Shown here in pieces: positions 14,156 to 22,415 of a DNA stretch of 32,670 nt. Every line of letters begins with the position of its first letter. Within the stretch, counting starts at the first letter, position 1. The notes beneath the pieces are model-generated. The model did not search any database. It was not told where the DNA came from and saw nothing but the letters and a program-made list of their open reading frames with translations. The DNA comes from a virus, in the IMG/VR virus record IMGVR_UViG_3300022413_000031, positions 1 through 32,670 of that record; one strand, 5' to 3'. Made by a program: the position numbers and the translations under genes.

Positions 14156-14484
14156 GGACACAGACCGCGCAGTGACTTAAATCTTAGGGCTTATGGCAGT
14201 AATCGCTTGCCGGGCCCTATGATAGCGGGGCATCCATTTTAATCTGGGTGCCCCGTTTCCACCCCCAAAAAAGATCGGCCAATAGATCGGCCAAATGCCC
14301 CCAATTGCATAGTCGTGCTGCCTTTATAGGCGGCGTCTACAGGGCACCAAGAACACCCCCCTCGTACACGAAGAACTGACCCTACATGCGTGGCTGCGGC
14401 TGCAATTGAGAGGATAATCTGATCTGACAGGCGAAGGCGTTCAAGGGACCTTCCCTTCAACCCCTATCCACCAGGATCAAACAC
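14156..14484 (+). other. Non-coding region upstream of the major capsid gene
   Basis: This 329-base gap has no credible ORF. It holds an intrinsic terminator (14226-14258), two tandem copies of AGATCGGCCAAW (14272-14295), an ACCCCCCTC stretch at about 14354-14363 that matches part of the element at 6440-6448, and a small hairpin AAGGGA-CCT-TCCCTT at 14443-14457. The layout, a stop for upstream transcription followed by a fresh leader, fits independent high-level expression of capsid as in T7, where phi10 precedes gene 10. A full promoter match was not found. Confidence 0.6.
14226..14258 (+). terminator. Intrinsic terminator before the capsid leader
   Basis: CGGGGCATCC (14226-14235) pairs with GGGTGCCCCG (14246-14255) over ten base pairs including one G-T wobble, with a ten-base loop ATTTTAATCT, and is followed by TTT. 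The T-run is short, so termination may be partial. It separates the lysis and structural block from the capsid gene. Confidence 0.65.
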
Positions 14485-15411
14485 ATGTCTGATGCAAACG
14501 TATCCTTCATCGGCCAAGTGAACGGCGCTGGTTCCCTCGATGCACTACACCTCAAAGTGTGGAGTGGCGAAGTTATCAGTTCGTTTAACACGGCCGTGAA
14601 GTTCCGGGATAAGCAGACCGTCCGCGAAATTCAGAGCGGAAAGTCTGCAACTTTCGCAGCTACTGGCAAGATCACCGCGGAGTATCACACGCCAGGCTCT
14701 GAGATTGTCGGAACCACCATCAACCAGAATGAGCGCGTCATCACGATTGATGACCTGCTGGTCTCCAACGTCTTCATCGGTAACCTCGATGAAGCCAAGA
14801 GCCACTTCGACGTCCGTTCGGAGTACACTAACCAGCTGGGCGACGCCCTGGCGCAGGCCTTCGACACCAACTCCGCGCAGGTCGGCCTACTGGCTGCCCG
14901 CGCATCTGCGACGATCACCGGCCAGGCCGGCGGTTCCGCGATCACCTCTGCCAACGTCCGTACCGTGGGCGCCGATCTCTCGGCTGCTCTCTTCGACGCT
15001 GCTGAGGACCTGGACGACGCTGACGTCCCCGAGAATGACCGCTATGCGTTCGTCCTCCCGGCTCAGTATTACCTCGCCGTCCAGCAGACCGACCTGATCA
15101 ACAAAGACTATGCTGGCCTCGGCTCGATTGCCGCCGGCATGATTGACAGCGTCGCTGGTCTCAGAATCGTGAAGACCAACAACCTGCCGCAGACCAACAT
15201 CACTACCGGACCGTCCGCCTACCAGGGCGACTTCACGAATTCTGCCTTCCTAGTATGGCAGCGTGGAGCCATCGGCACCGTTCAGCTGATGAGCCTCACC
15301 ATGGAGAGCGGCTACGACCTCCGTCGCCAGGGCACGCTCATGGTCGCCAAGTACGCGATCGGCCACGGTATCCTACGTCCGCATTGCGCGGTCGAAGTCA
15401 AGGTTGCGTAG
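14485..15411 (+). CDS. Major capsid protein (T7 gp10A-like)
   Basis: A 308-residue HK97-fold capsid subunit; T7 gp10A is 345. The N-terminus SDANVSFIGQVNGAGSLDAL leads to ALHLKVWSGEVISSFNTAV, then ITIDDLLVSNVFIGNLDEAK and an extended AAEDLDDADVPENDRYAFVL stretch, all characteristic of T7-type capsids. The C-terminus includes GYDLRRQGTLMVAKYAIGHG. AGGA lies upstream of the ATG. The gene has its own leader and is followed by a strong terminator, which fits a very abundant product. No slippery sequence extending the protein into a gp10B form was found; the stop is followed only by the terminator. Confidence 0.96.
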   Translation: MSDANVSFIGQVNGAGSLDALHLKVWSGEVISSFNTAVKFRDKQTVREIQSGKSATFAATGKITAEYHTPGSEIVGTTINQNERVITIDDLLVSNVFIGNLDEAKSHFDVRSEYTNQLGDALAQAFDTNSAQVGLLAARASATITGQAGGSAITSANVRTVGADLSAALFDAAEDLDDADVPENDRYAFVLPAQYYLAVQQTDLINKDYAGLGSIAAGMIDSVAGLRIVKTNNLPQTNITTGPSAYQGDFTNSAFLVWQRGAIGTVQLMSLTMESGYDLRRQGTLMVAKYAIGHGILRPHCAVEVKVA

Positions 15412-15453
15412 AGCAACTTCAACTCACTGCCAATCCACTCCATCTCATCCCTT

Positions 15454-15484
15454 GGGGGCTCCTTCGCGGGGCCCCCTTTTTTTT
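15454..15484 (+). terminator. Strong intrinsic terminator after the capsid gene (T-phi equivalent)
   Basis: GGGGGCTCC (15454-15462) pairs with GGGGCCCCC (15468-15476) over nine base pairs around the loop TTCGC, directly followed by eight T residues. It is the best terminator in the window and sits where T7 has T-phi, just after gene 10. It would lower expression of the tail genes relative to capsid. Confidence 0.92.
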
Positions 15485-15505
15485 CATTTTTGAAGGACGC
15501 GCCTC

Positions 15506-15769
15506 ATGGCATTCAAAATCATTGGCACCTCCCCGGACGCCGACAAGGCCCGGAAAGAGACCAAGAAGAGGAAGAAGGCCAAGAAGGCCACCAGTAACCC
15601 AGAACGGCTGTCTACTACGGCCCAGGGTAAGCGCCTACACAAGAGCGAAGAGAAGACCATGTCACAGGGCAAGGTCAAGAAGTCTAAGGGCTCCCTAACC
15701 ATCTCGACCAAGAAGCGCGGCTCAGTGACCTCGCCGTTCAGCATCATCAACAAAGCCCTCAACAAATAA
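15506..15769 (+). CDS. Lysine-rich small basic protein, unknown function
   Basis: An 87-residue protein with AAGGA upstream, lying between the capsid terminator and tail tube A. By count it has 20 lysines and 5 arginines against 6 acidic residues, with a dense cluster KARKETKKRKKAKKA near residues 15-29. The C-terminus is less charged (GSVTSPFSIINKALNK). Such composition suggests binding to nucleic acid or to the acidic capsid interior, but no domain is recognisable. The ordinary start signal and conserved-type location argue that it is a real gene. Confidence 0.65.
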   Translation: MAFKIIGTSPDADKARKETKKRKKAKKATSNPERLSTTAQGKRLHKSEEKTMSQGKVKKSKGSLTISTKKRGSVTSPFSIINKALNK

Positions 15770-15781
15770 GGACATGCACCT

Positions 15782-16369
15782 ATGGCCGAAGTCTTAGGCC
15801 CAGCCACGGAGTTGAACGCCGTCAACGAAATGCTGGCCTCCATTGGGCAAGCCCCCGTCAACTCCATCGTGACCAACGTCTCTCCTGATGCAGTCATTGC
15901 CATGAACGCCCTCCGTGCAGCTTCTCGTGACATCCAGGAAGAAGGCTGGCACTTCAATACAGAGACTGACGTCGAACTAATCCCCGACGTAGGCGACGGC
16001 CACATCGACATCCCCACCAACGCCTTGAAGGTGGACGCTGTCGATAGTTCCATCAACGTCACAGTGCGCGGCGGAGAACTATACGATCTCGAGAACAACA
16101 CCCTGGTCTTCACCGATACGAACAAATACCAGATCGTCTACCACTTTGAGTTCGCCGATCTCCCTGCAGTAGCCAGGCGCTACTTCACTCAGGCCGCCAT
16201 CTTTGAAAGGTTCGCGCCGGCCTACGACAGCGCTGCGCCGCAGACACGTATCAATGAGCGCAATTTCGTCAGAGCCCGCTCTGCCTTCCTAGATGCGGAG
16301 ATGGAGAATGGAGACTACAATCTCTTGACGTCAATCGGCGCCTCCAACGTAATTCGCAGGACTATCTAA
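15782..16369 (+). CDS. Tail tubular protein A (T7 gp11-like)
   Basis: A 195-residue protein, essentially the T7 gp11 length (196), that would form the adaptor ring between portal and tail nozzle. Recognisable segments are LNAVNEMLASIGQAPVNSI near the N-terminus, NALRAASRDIQEEGWHFNTE, ALKVDAVDSS, and LPAVARRYFTQAAIFERFAP in the middle, then a helical C-terminal part (ERNFVRARSAFLDAEMENGD). AAGGA is nine bases before the ATG. It ends two bases before tail tube B, so the two are co-translated. Confidence 0.95.
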   Translation: MAEVLGPATELNAVNEMLASIGQAPVNSIVTNVSPDAVIAMNALRAASRDIQEEGWHFNTETDVELIPDVGDGHIDIPTNALKVDAVDSSINVTVRGGELYDLENNTLVFTDTNKYQIVYHFEFADLPAVARRYFTQAAIFERFAPAYDSAAPQTRINERNFVRARSAFLDAEMENGDYNLLTSIGASNVIRRTI

Positions 16370-16370
16370 T

Positions 16371-19106
16371 ATGAGCAGAGTTGCCGGAACGATCCAGAAC
16401 TTCATCAACGGTGTCTCCGAACAGCCACCGGCAGTCCGCCTGCCGACCCAGGTCGAGGGCCAGATCAACGCCTACTCGACTATCGTTCGTGGATTGGTAA
16501 AGCGGTTCCCTTCACAGCACATCGCTAAGCTCTCAGGCTTCGAGCCGGCATCCTCATACCTGCACACCATCAACCGTGACACCACAGAGCGCTATGAAGT
16601 AGCTTTCCGCACAGACGGCATCGACGTCGTCAGTCTAGTGGATGGCGCCAGCAAGACAGTAAACTTCGCCACCTTCACAATCACGTCACTGGACGAAGTG
16701 GAAGCCACCGCAGACGGCGTCTCAAAAAGGGTGTATACAGCTACCGGCGACACCAATCTAAACGTCATCACCACTGGCACCTTCGTTGGCACCGTTCAGC
16801 TGGAAGAGAGCGCTACAGGGGCGTTCGCAGGAGAAGAAACCAATAATGGTGCGGGCATCACGACGGCGACGACGTCCGCCAGGACGATCACTAGTGGCTA
16901 CTACTACCGCCTTACGTGCTCTGCATACACCTCAGGGACCATCACAGGGACCATGGATTGGAAGGACACTGGGTACCTACAGGGAACGCCCTCTACCGAC
17001 TACGAGGCCCTGACAGTTGCCGACTACACCTTCCTGACCAATAAGAGTGTGACTGTCGCCAGCGACGCCAACGTCCTCTCATCTTCCAATGGCCCAGAAG
17101 CCCTTGTCCACATTGTACGCGGAGCATACAGCCGATGGTACCGTGTCTATATTGATGGCACCCAGGTCGCTAACTACCAGGCGCCTGCCCTAAACCAAAC
17201 CACTACTGCAAACTCCTACCTAGCAGAAGAAGCTATGTCTATGGAGTATATACAGACTGCAATGTGGAATGGCACTTTGGGTGGGGCGCTGCCAAGCGTG
17301 AATGGTGATACCACCAAGGACTTCGTATCTAATCTCACGACTGGCTTCACTGCAGTGCGCGTAGCTGACAACTGCTTCCACATCGTCAAGGATGATGGCA
17401 CAGACTTCACCTGTACCGTTGAGACGGACACCGACGTCGACAGCACCATACTCCGCGCTCACAAAGGCGCAGTCACAAAATTCTCTGATCTCCCAAGAGA
17501 GGCCCCGCAGGGCTTCCAGATCAAGGTCAAGGGTGACGCAGATACGAACTTCGATGACTACTACGTAGAGTTTGAGTTCGATGACGTCAACGACAGCGCC
17601 GGCAGATGGAATGAGAAGGTCGCCCCTGGCATAGAAATCTGGCTGGACAAGACTACCATGCCCCACACCCTGGTCCGGGAGAGCGACGGCACCTTCACCT
17701 TTGGTGCTGCCACCTATCTTGCGAGGGACGCTGGCGATCTAACCACATCACCGTGGCCGTCCTTCAAGGGCACCACCATCGACAATATCTCATTCTTCAA
17801 AAACAGGTTGATCTTCACAGGGTCAGAGAATGTAGTTTCCAGCCGAGCTGGGGAGTTCTTCGACTTCTTCCGGGAGACAATCACCACTGTCCTCGACACC
17901 GACCCAGTCGACATCGCCATCAGCTACAGGGACGTCTCGGTCATTACCCATGTTGTGCCACAGGAAGAGACCATCATCCTGTTTGCTGGGCATGACCAGT
18001 TTATCTTGAAGGGGTCTTCCAATGATGATCTCTTCACCCCCAAGACTGTGTCCATCAATCATATCAGGGACTACCGCTCAGACCCCAACGTCACCCCAGT
18101 CACCATCGGACCGTCGATCTTCTTCGCAGTCGATGGTCGTGACGCTACTCAGGTTCGGGAACTGATCATTGACCGGCAAGGCGCCAGCGTGGAGGCACCG
18201 TCGGTGACTGCACACGTCCCAGGTTATCTCCCGCTGAACTTTACGAAGATAGTGGGCTCCTCAGACGGCAGCGCATTGGTAGGAATGTCGTCCACCCACA
18301 CCGATCGGCTGTACGTCTACAAGTTCTTCATCTCTGGGAACGAGAAGCTACAGAGTTCCTGGTCGTACTTTACATTCGATCATACAATCATGGACATCGA
18401 GTTTGTTGATGACGACTTGATTGTTATTTTCGATGACGGCACAGACATCTACATAGATCAGTTGCCCTTCAATGAGGACTTTGTTGACAGTGGCGACATC
18501 TACGTCTGCCTAGACCACAGGGTCCACACCGACGACCTTGCGGCTGGCTCCTACGCCGCAGGCCCTGACGAGACCACCTACACGCTTCCCTATGATGCGT
18601 CCGGGGTCGTATGCGTCACTGATGCAAACCACACCCTGGGAATTGGGGTCAACGTCGTCGTGAATGATGACACCTCCACCACGACCGTTGTGGTTGCTGG
18701 CGATCAAACAGCAGAAACCCTCTACTTCGGCTTCACCTACGACAGCACCGTCACGCTTTCTGAGTTCGTCTCTAAGAAGAGTGGCCCTGGTGGCGCGGAA
18801 ACGCCCTTCGTAGCTGGAGAACTCACTGTCCTATCGCTGGATTTGCTCATGGGACAGTCAGGCTATCTCACAGCAGAAGTCACGCAGGCCTACCGCGACA
18901 CCTTTACGCACACCTTTACAGGCGCCGCTATTGGTGCTGCAGCAAACCTTGCTGGCCAGCCTGCCCTCGAGTGGGACAATTGGTACATTCCAGTCAATTC
19001 AGCCGCAAAGGAAACCACCATCACCCTCAAATCCACTTCCAGCTACCTACAGTTCGCCCTACTCAATGCTGAGTGGCGCGGACGGCTCTACCGTCGTGGC
19101 ATATAA
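16371..19106 (+). CDS. Tail tubular protein B / nozzle (T7 gp12-like)
   Basis: A 911-residue protein; T7 gp12 is 794, so this version has extra sequence. The N-terminus is diagnostic: GTIQNFINGVSEQPPAVRLP, then QVEGQINAYSTIVRGLVKRF. Later landmarks are WNEKVAPGIEIWLDKTTMPH, FKGTTIDNISFFKNRLIFTG, VSSRAGEFFDFF and DPVDIAISYRDVSVITHVVP, all typical of the nozzle family, which forms a beta-propeller-rich hexamer around the DNA channel. The region around residues 130-340 is Thr/Ser/Gly-rich and less conserved, and probably holds the added length. The final 41 bases overlap the proposed start of the next gene. Confidence 0.95.
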   Translation: MSRVAGTIQNFINGVSEQPPAVRLPTQVEGQINAYSTIVRGLVKRFPSQHIAKLSGFEPASSYLHTINRDTTERYEVAFRTDGIDVVSLVDGASKTVNFATFTITSLDEVEATADGVSKRVYTATGDTNLNVITTGTFVGTVQLEESATGAFAGEETNNGAGITTATTSARTITSGYYYRLTCSAYTSGTITGTMDWKDTGYLQGTPSTDYEALTVADYTFLTNKSVTVASDANVLSSSNGPEALVHIVRGAYSRWYRVYIDGTQVANYQAPALNQTTTANSYLAEEAMSMEYIQTAMWNGTLGGALPSVNGDTTKDFVSNLTTGFTAVRVADNCFHIVKDDGTDFTCTVETDTDVDSTILRAHKGAVTKFSDLPREAPQGFQIKVKGDADTNFDDYYVEFEFDDVNDSAGRWNEKVAPGIEIWLDKTTMPHTLVRESDGTFTFGAATYLARDAGDLTTSPWPSFKGTTIDNISFFKNRLIFTGSENVVSSRAGEFFDFFRETITTVLDTDPVDIAISYRDVSVITHVVPQEETIILFAGHDQFILKGSSNDDLFTPKTVSINHIRDYRSDPNVTPVTIGPSIFFAVDGRDATQVRELIIDRQGASVEAPSVTAHVPGYLPLNFTKIVGSSDGSALVGMSSTHTDRLYVYKFFISGNEKLQSSWSYFTFDHTIMDIEFVDDDLIVIFDDGTDIYIDQLPFNEDFVDSGDIYVCLDHRVHTDDLAAGSYAAGPDETTYTLPYDASGVVCVTDANHTLGIGVNVVVNDDTSTTTVVVAGDQTAETLYFGFTYDSTVTLSEFVSKKSGPGGAETPFVAGELTVLSLDLLMGQSGYLTAEVTQAYRDTFTHTFTGAAIGAAANLAGQPALEWDNWYIPVNSAAKETTITLKSTSSYLQFALLNAEWRGRLYRRGI

Positions 19107-19572
19107 TAAGCTACGTGCTAAGGGCTTTGTACGCCCAGCGACAATCGACGACGCGAAGTATCTCGCCCCCCGCCTACGACAAGCCGATCGGGATGAGTGC
19201 ATCGCTGTCGTCGGCAAGCCACCAGAGGCCTTCCTTCCAGGCTCAGTGACCCTTGCTACTGGTGCCTGGACGATTATAGCGCCTACAGGTGGACGCATAG
19301 GCATGTTCGGCGTCTCCCCCACCCCTACCCTGCCCAATGTTGGGACGGTGTGGATGGTGGCGACTGACGAACTGCCGAAGTACGCTACGCAGTTCCTTAG
19401 AGAGAGCCGGCGGTGGGTAAGCGTCATGCAAGACCACTACCCCATCCTCTGGAATGTCGTCGACACCCGCAACACTGTCCACATGCGATGGATTGCGTGG
19501 TGTGGCTTCAAGTTCCATGGGACAGTCGCCATCTCCGGGCTCCCCTTCCTCGAATTTTCAAAGGTAAGATAA
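19066..19572 (+). CDS. Internal virion protein, T7 gp13-like (acetyltransferase-like fold)
   Basis: A 168-residue product if started at ATG 19066. A GTG at 19096 gives a 158-residue product beginning MAYNKLRAKGFVRPATIDDA and is a serious alternative; neither has a clear ribosome-binding site and both overlap the nozzle gene. The body resembles GNAT-type proteins of this position: FVRPATIDDAKYLAPRLRQA and DRDECIAV, then VWMVATDELPKYATQFLRES and YPILWNVVDTRNTVHMRWIA. T7 gp13 has a comparable arrangement (a Trp-Asn-Tyr-Val, then HIRFLKTIG). T7 gp13 is needed for virion morphogenesis rather than acetylation, so no enzyme role is claimed. Confidence 0.82.
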   Translation: MLSGADGSTVVAYNKLRAKGFVRPATIDDAKYLAPRLRQADRDECIAVVGKPPEAFLPGSVTLATGAWTIIAPTGGRIGMFGVSPTPTLPNVGTVWMVATDELPKYATQFLRESRRWVSVMQDHYPILWNVVDTRNTVHMRWIAWCGFKFHGTVAISGLPFLEFSKVR

Positions 19573-19574
19573 AC

Positions 19575-20105
19575 ATGTGCTCTCCTATGGTCCTAGCGAT
19601 TGCGTCATTCGCAGTCGGTGCCGCCGGTCAGGTCGCGGGTTTCATGCAGCAGTCGCAACAAGCTGACGCTCAGGCGGAGGCGTATAAGCGCAACGCAGAG
19701 AATGCTGCTAAGGCAACCTCAGCCCGGTATGACCAGATCAACGTCAAGTCCATACAAGAGGGCGAAGCTGCGTCGGATAGGAAGTTTGAGGCTGCGCTCG
19801 ACGCCCGCAGGGCTGCAGCTACTGCAGTCACTGCTGCTGGCGAGGGTGGCGTATCTGGACTGTCCGTCACAGCGCTCCTGGGAGACATCGCTTCGAGGCA
19901 CGGCAGGTTCGAGACCAACACCGATAAGCAGCTACAGATCAGCCGCGCCTATCTGGGCGGGGAGAAGGTGGCGGCACAGGCGGGCGGTCAAGGGCAGATC
20001 AACTCTGTGCCCATCCCTGAGAAGCCCAACTTCGCTTCGGCGTTGGTCGGTATCTTCGGCAGCGGACTAGACGCCTTCACGGGTTACAAACAGGCAACTT
20101 CATAA
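19575..20105 (+). CDS. Internal virion protein B (T7 gp14-like)
   Basis: A 176-residue protein (T7 gp14 is 196) with AAGGTAAGA upstream. It starts MCSPMVLAIASFAVGAAGQV, a hydrophobic Ala/Gly-rich segment, followed by a long Ala/Gln-rich helix (FMQQSQQADAQAEAYKRNAE), AAATAVTAAGEGGVSGLSVT and GRFETNTDKQLQISRAYLGG. T7 gp14 begins MCWMAA and has a similar composition. In T7 it leaves the capsid during infection and forms the outer-membrane part of the ejection channel. It overlaps the next gene by one base. Confidence 0.9.
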   Translation: MCSPMVLAIASFAVGAAGQVAGFMQQSQQADAQAEAYKRNAENAAKATSARYDQINVKSIQEGEAASDRKFEAALDARRAAATAVTAAGEGGVSGLSVTALLGDIASRHGRFETNTDKQLQISRAYLGGEKVAAQAGGQGQINSVPIPEKPNFASALVGIFGSGLDAFTGYKQATS

Positions 20106-22390
20106 TGGCTCTATTTGGTAAGAACGTTTCTATTGACCGGGAACTTGAGAAGATCAAGGCCCCCTCGATCCAGGCTGCCCCGATCGGCTCTAGTCAGTTT
20201 GCAGGCGCGCCGCGGTACCAGGTGGGTAGCAACGCCAGGGCCCTCGCACAGAGCCTTAGCAAGCTGAGCACCTCGATCCAGAACTACGGCGCAGTGGCCG
20301 CTAAGGACGCCTCTGCCGACAGCCAGTTCGACGTCAGAGAGTACACCGATCTCTTCGAGGGCAGGACAGCCCAGGAAATCCGCTCTCAGTTCGGCACCGC
20401 CGATCACCAGAGCCGCTCTAAGTACCAGAAGGCCGGCCTGGCCGCCATCCTCGGTGGGGCTGAGGTCTCCGACTTCACCCGCTGGGCAGATGAGCAGTAT
20501 AAGGACCGCCTTTCGACTGACCCCAACAGCGGGGACATTCAGAATGAGATCGAAGCAGAACGTCAACGTCGCATGGAAGGGCTTCGCGGCCTTCACCCAG
20601 CTGCTGGAGCATCCTTCGCTCGCGGCTCTCAGGGCGCCATGGACAGGCTCGCCGTTGGTGAACAGACCCGTCTGGTGGAAGTCATTGAGACACGTCGCGA
20701 CGACGCCATCCAGGAGTTTCTACAGGCAGGCACCACAGACATCCTCTTCGACAGCGAAGCTTCCCCCGACGAGGTGGCTGGCTTCATTATCGACAGCGTC
20801 GAGGAAATGGACCTCACCGCCGGCCTGTCAAATGAAAAGAAGGCTGAGCACATCTTCCGTGCGGCGGTCTCGTTTGCCGCTCAGGGCCGCCCCAAGCTTG
20901 CAGAAGCCCTCCTCAATAAGCAGCGCGGCAATGCAGGCTCCCTAATGGGGACTGCTAAGTACAAGGACAAGTCAATAGAGCTGCTGGAGGCCGCCTACGA
21001 CGCTAAGCGTACACAGGACAAGGAAGCTGCAGAAATCCCCTACTCGCAGCTGCAGTCCCTGGCAGACAGAGGACTGATGACCGACCAGGACATCATCGAG
21101 TACGAGACCAAGTTCGGCGAGTTGGATGGCCCCACCAAGTCCCGCCTTCGTCGCACTAATGAGACCGCCAAGGTGCGGATCGAAGTGAAGGCCAACACCT
21201 TCGCTGCCAAGCAGGCCATCAAGACCAGCATCGCCAATGACAAGGAAACCAGTTTTCGACAGGCGTCTGCTGACATCAAGGGTGAGAAGGGCCGCTCTAG
21301 CTGGTTCGATCAGAATGGCTACAGCACCCACACGACTACAGGAGAACCAGCCTGGGTCGATGGTAAGAGCCAGCGGGCCGACAACAAGGCTGAGTACCTG
21401 CGTAGGGTCGACGCCAGCGATCTCGACGACGTCAACAAGATGGCCGCCAAGCTTGTGTTTGCTGAGCACACAGGAGAGATCATCGACGAATTCAGGCAGA
21501 CCTTGTTTGGTGGCTCTGTCCATGCCATCCCAGAGAACCTGCAGGGGGATCTGCCACATTCCGTAGCTGCTGGCCTGGGGCTCTACTTGGAGCTCTACTC
21601 CCGTGACAGCAGGGTAGCCTCCAGGCACCTCGCTGGCAATGAGGAACTAGAGGAGTTCTACGAAGCCGCAAGGATTTTCACCCTCGCCGGCCAGCGCCCA
21701 CAGGAAGCCTTACAGTCAGCCTTCCAGATACAGCAGGACCTCGACCCCAAGCGTCGCAGTGTCTTGATCACTGAACTGGAGAGCATGGAGGACGACATCG
21801 TCCAGATCATGGATGACAAAGAGTTCACAGGCTTCTGGGACGTCTTCGGTCAGGGTGCCAAGGTTCCTGTAAACACCCGGCAGGTCGCTAGGGTGAGCAT
21901 GTCGATGGCGAATCTATACATCCGCACAGGCATGGGTAAAGCAGAGGCTATCGAGAAGGCTGTCAGGAAGATCGGCGATAAGTACGACGTCGTCAATGGC
22001 TACCTTATCCCCACAGGGAATGCCAATATCCCAGGTGATTTCAAGGACTTAGCTCAAGAGAAGATCAGGCGATACTGGGAAGCCAATGGCGAGAAGGAAG
22101 GCATCGAGCAGCCAGAGGACATCACCATGATGCCCGTTGGAAACAGCGACGTCGCCTTCATGCTTATTAATACCAAGACAGGTGATCCTGTTGAGGACCG
22201 CGCAGGCCGCTTCCTGAACAGGGACGGCCTCGACTTCCTGCGGGGAGATATGGTTGTTCAACAGGATTTGACTACAATCGAGGACAGTGAACGCGAGAAA
22301 AAGCGCCTTCTGCGGAGGGACGAAGATGCAGAACGGTTCCGGCTTCAAATGCTGGAGCGTTCGGAAGGCATCGGCAAACTCGGACGCTGA
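20105..22390 (+). CDS. Internal virion protein C (T7 gp15-like ejection protein)
   Basis: A 761-residue protein (T7 gp15 is 747), starting in the stop codon of the gp14-like gene. The beginning (IDRELEKIKAPSIQAAPIGS) and mid-protein features such as YTDLFEGRTAQEIRSQFGT, DRLAVGEQTRLVEVIETRRD and a mostly alpha-helical charged body fit the family. In T7, gp15 and gp16 form the periplasmic tunnel and motor that pull the genome into the cell. Length, helical content and strict position between gp14-like and gp16-like genes support the call more than any single motif. Confidence 0.88.
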   Translation: MALFGKNVSIDRELEKIKAPSIQAAPIGSSQFAGAPRYQVGSNARALAQSLSKLSTSIQNYGAVAAKDASADSQFDVREYTDLFEGRTAQEIRSQFGTADHQSRSKYQKAGLAAILGGAEVSDFTRWADEQYKDRLSTDPNSGDIQNEIEAERQRRMEGLRGLHPAAGASFARGSQGAMDRLAVGEQTRLVEVIETRRDDAIQEFLQAGTTDILFDSEASPDEVAGFIIDSVEEMDLTAGLSNEKKAEHIFRAAVSFAAQGRPKLAEALLNKQRGNAGSLMGTAKYKDKSIELLEAAYDAKRTQDKEAAEIPYSQLQSLADRGLMTDQDIIEYETKFGELDGPTKSRLRRTNETAKVRIEVKANTFAAKQAIKTSIANDKETSFRQASADIKGEKGRSSWFDQNGYSTHTTTGEPAWVDGKSQRADNKAEYLRRVDASDLDDVNKMAAKLVFAEHTGEIIDEFRQTLFGGSVHAIPENLQGDLPHSVAAGLGLYLELYSRDSRVASRHLAGNEELEEFYEAARIFTLAGQRPQEALQSAFQIQQDLDPKRRSVLITELESMEDDIVQIMDDKEFTGFWDVFGQGAKVPVNTRQVARVSMSMANLYIRTGMGKAEAIEKAVRKIGDKYDVVNGYLIPTGNANIPGDFKDLAQEKIRRYWEANGEKEGIEQPEDITMMPVGNSDVAFMLINTKTGDPVEDRAGRFLNRDGLDFLRGDMVVQQDLTTIEDSEREKKRLLRRDEDAERFRLQMLERSEGIGKLGR

Positions 22391-22415
22391 CCTTCACCAA
22401 AGGATTACACCTTAA

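Noticed and set aside
15400-15453. T7-style gp10B frameshift extension of the capsid protein
   Set aside because: The sequence after the capsid stop contains no extended frame with similarity to capsid extensions and runs directly into the terminator.
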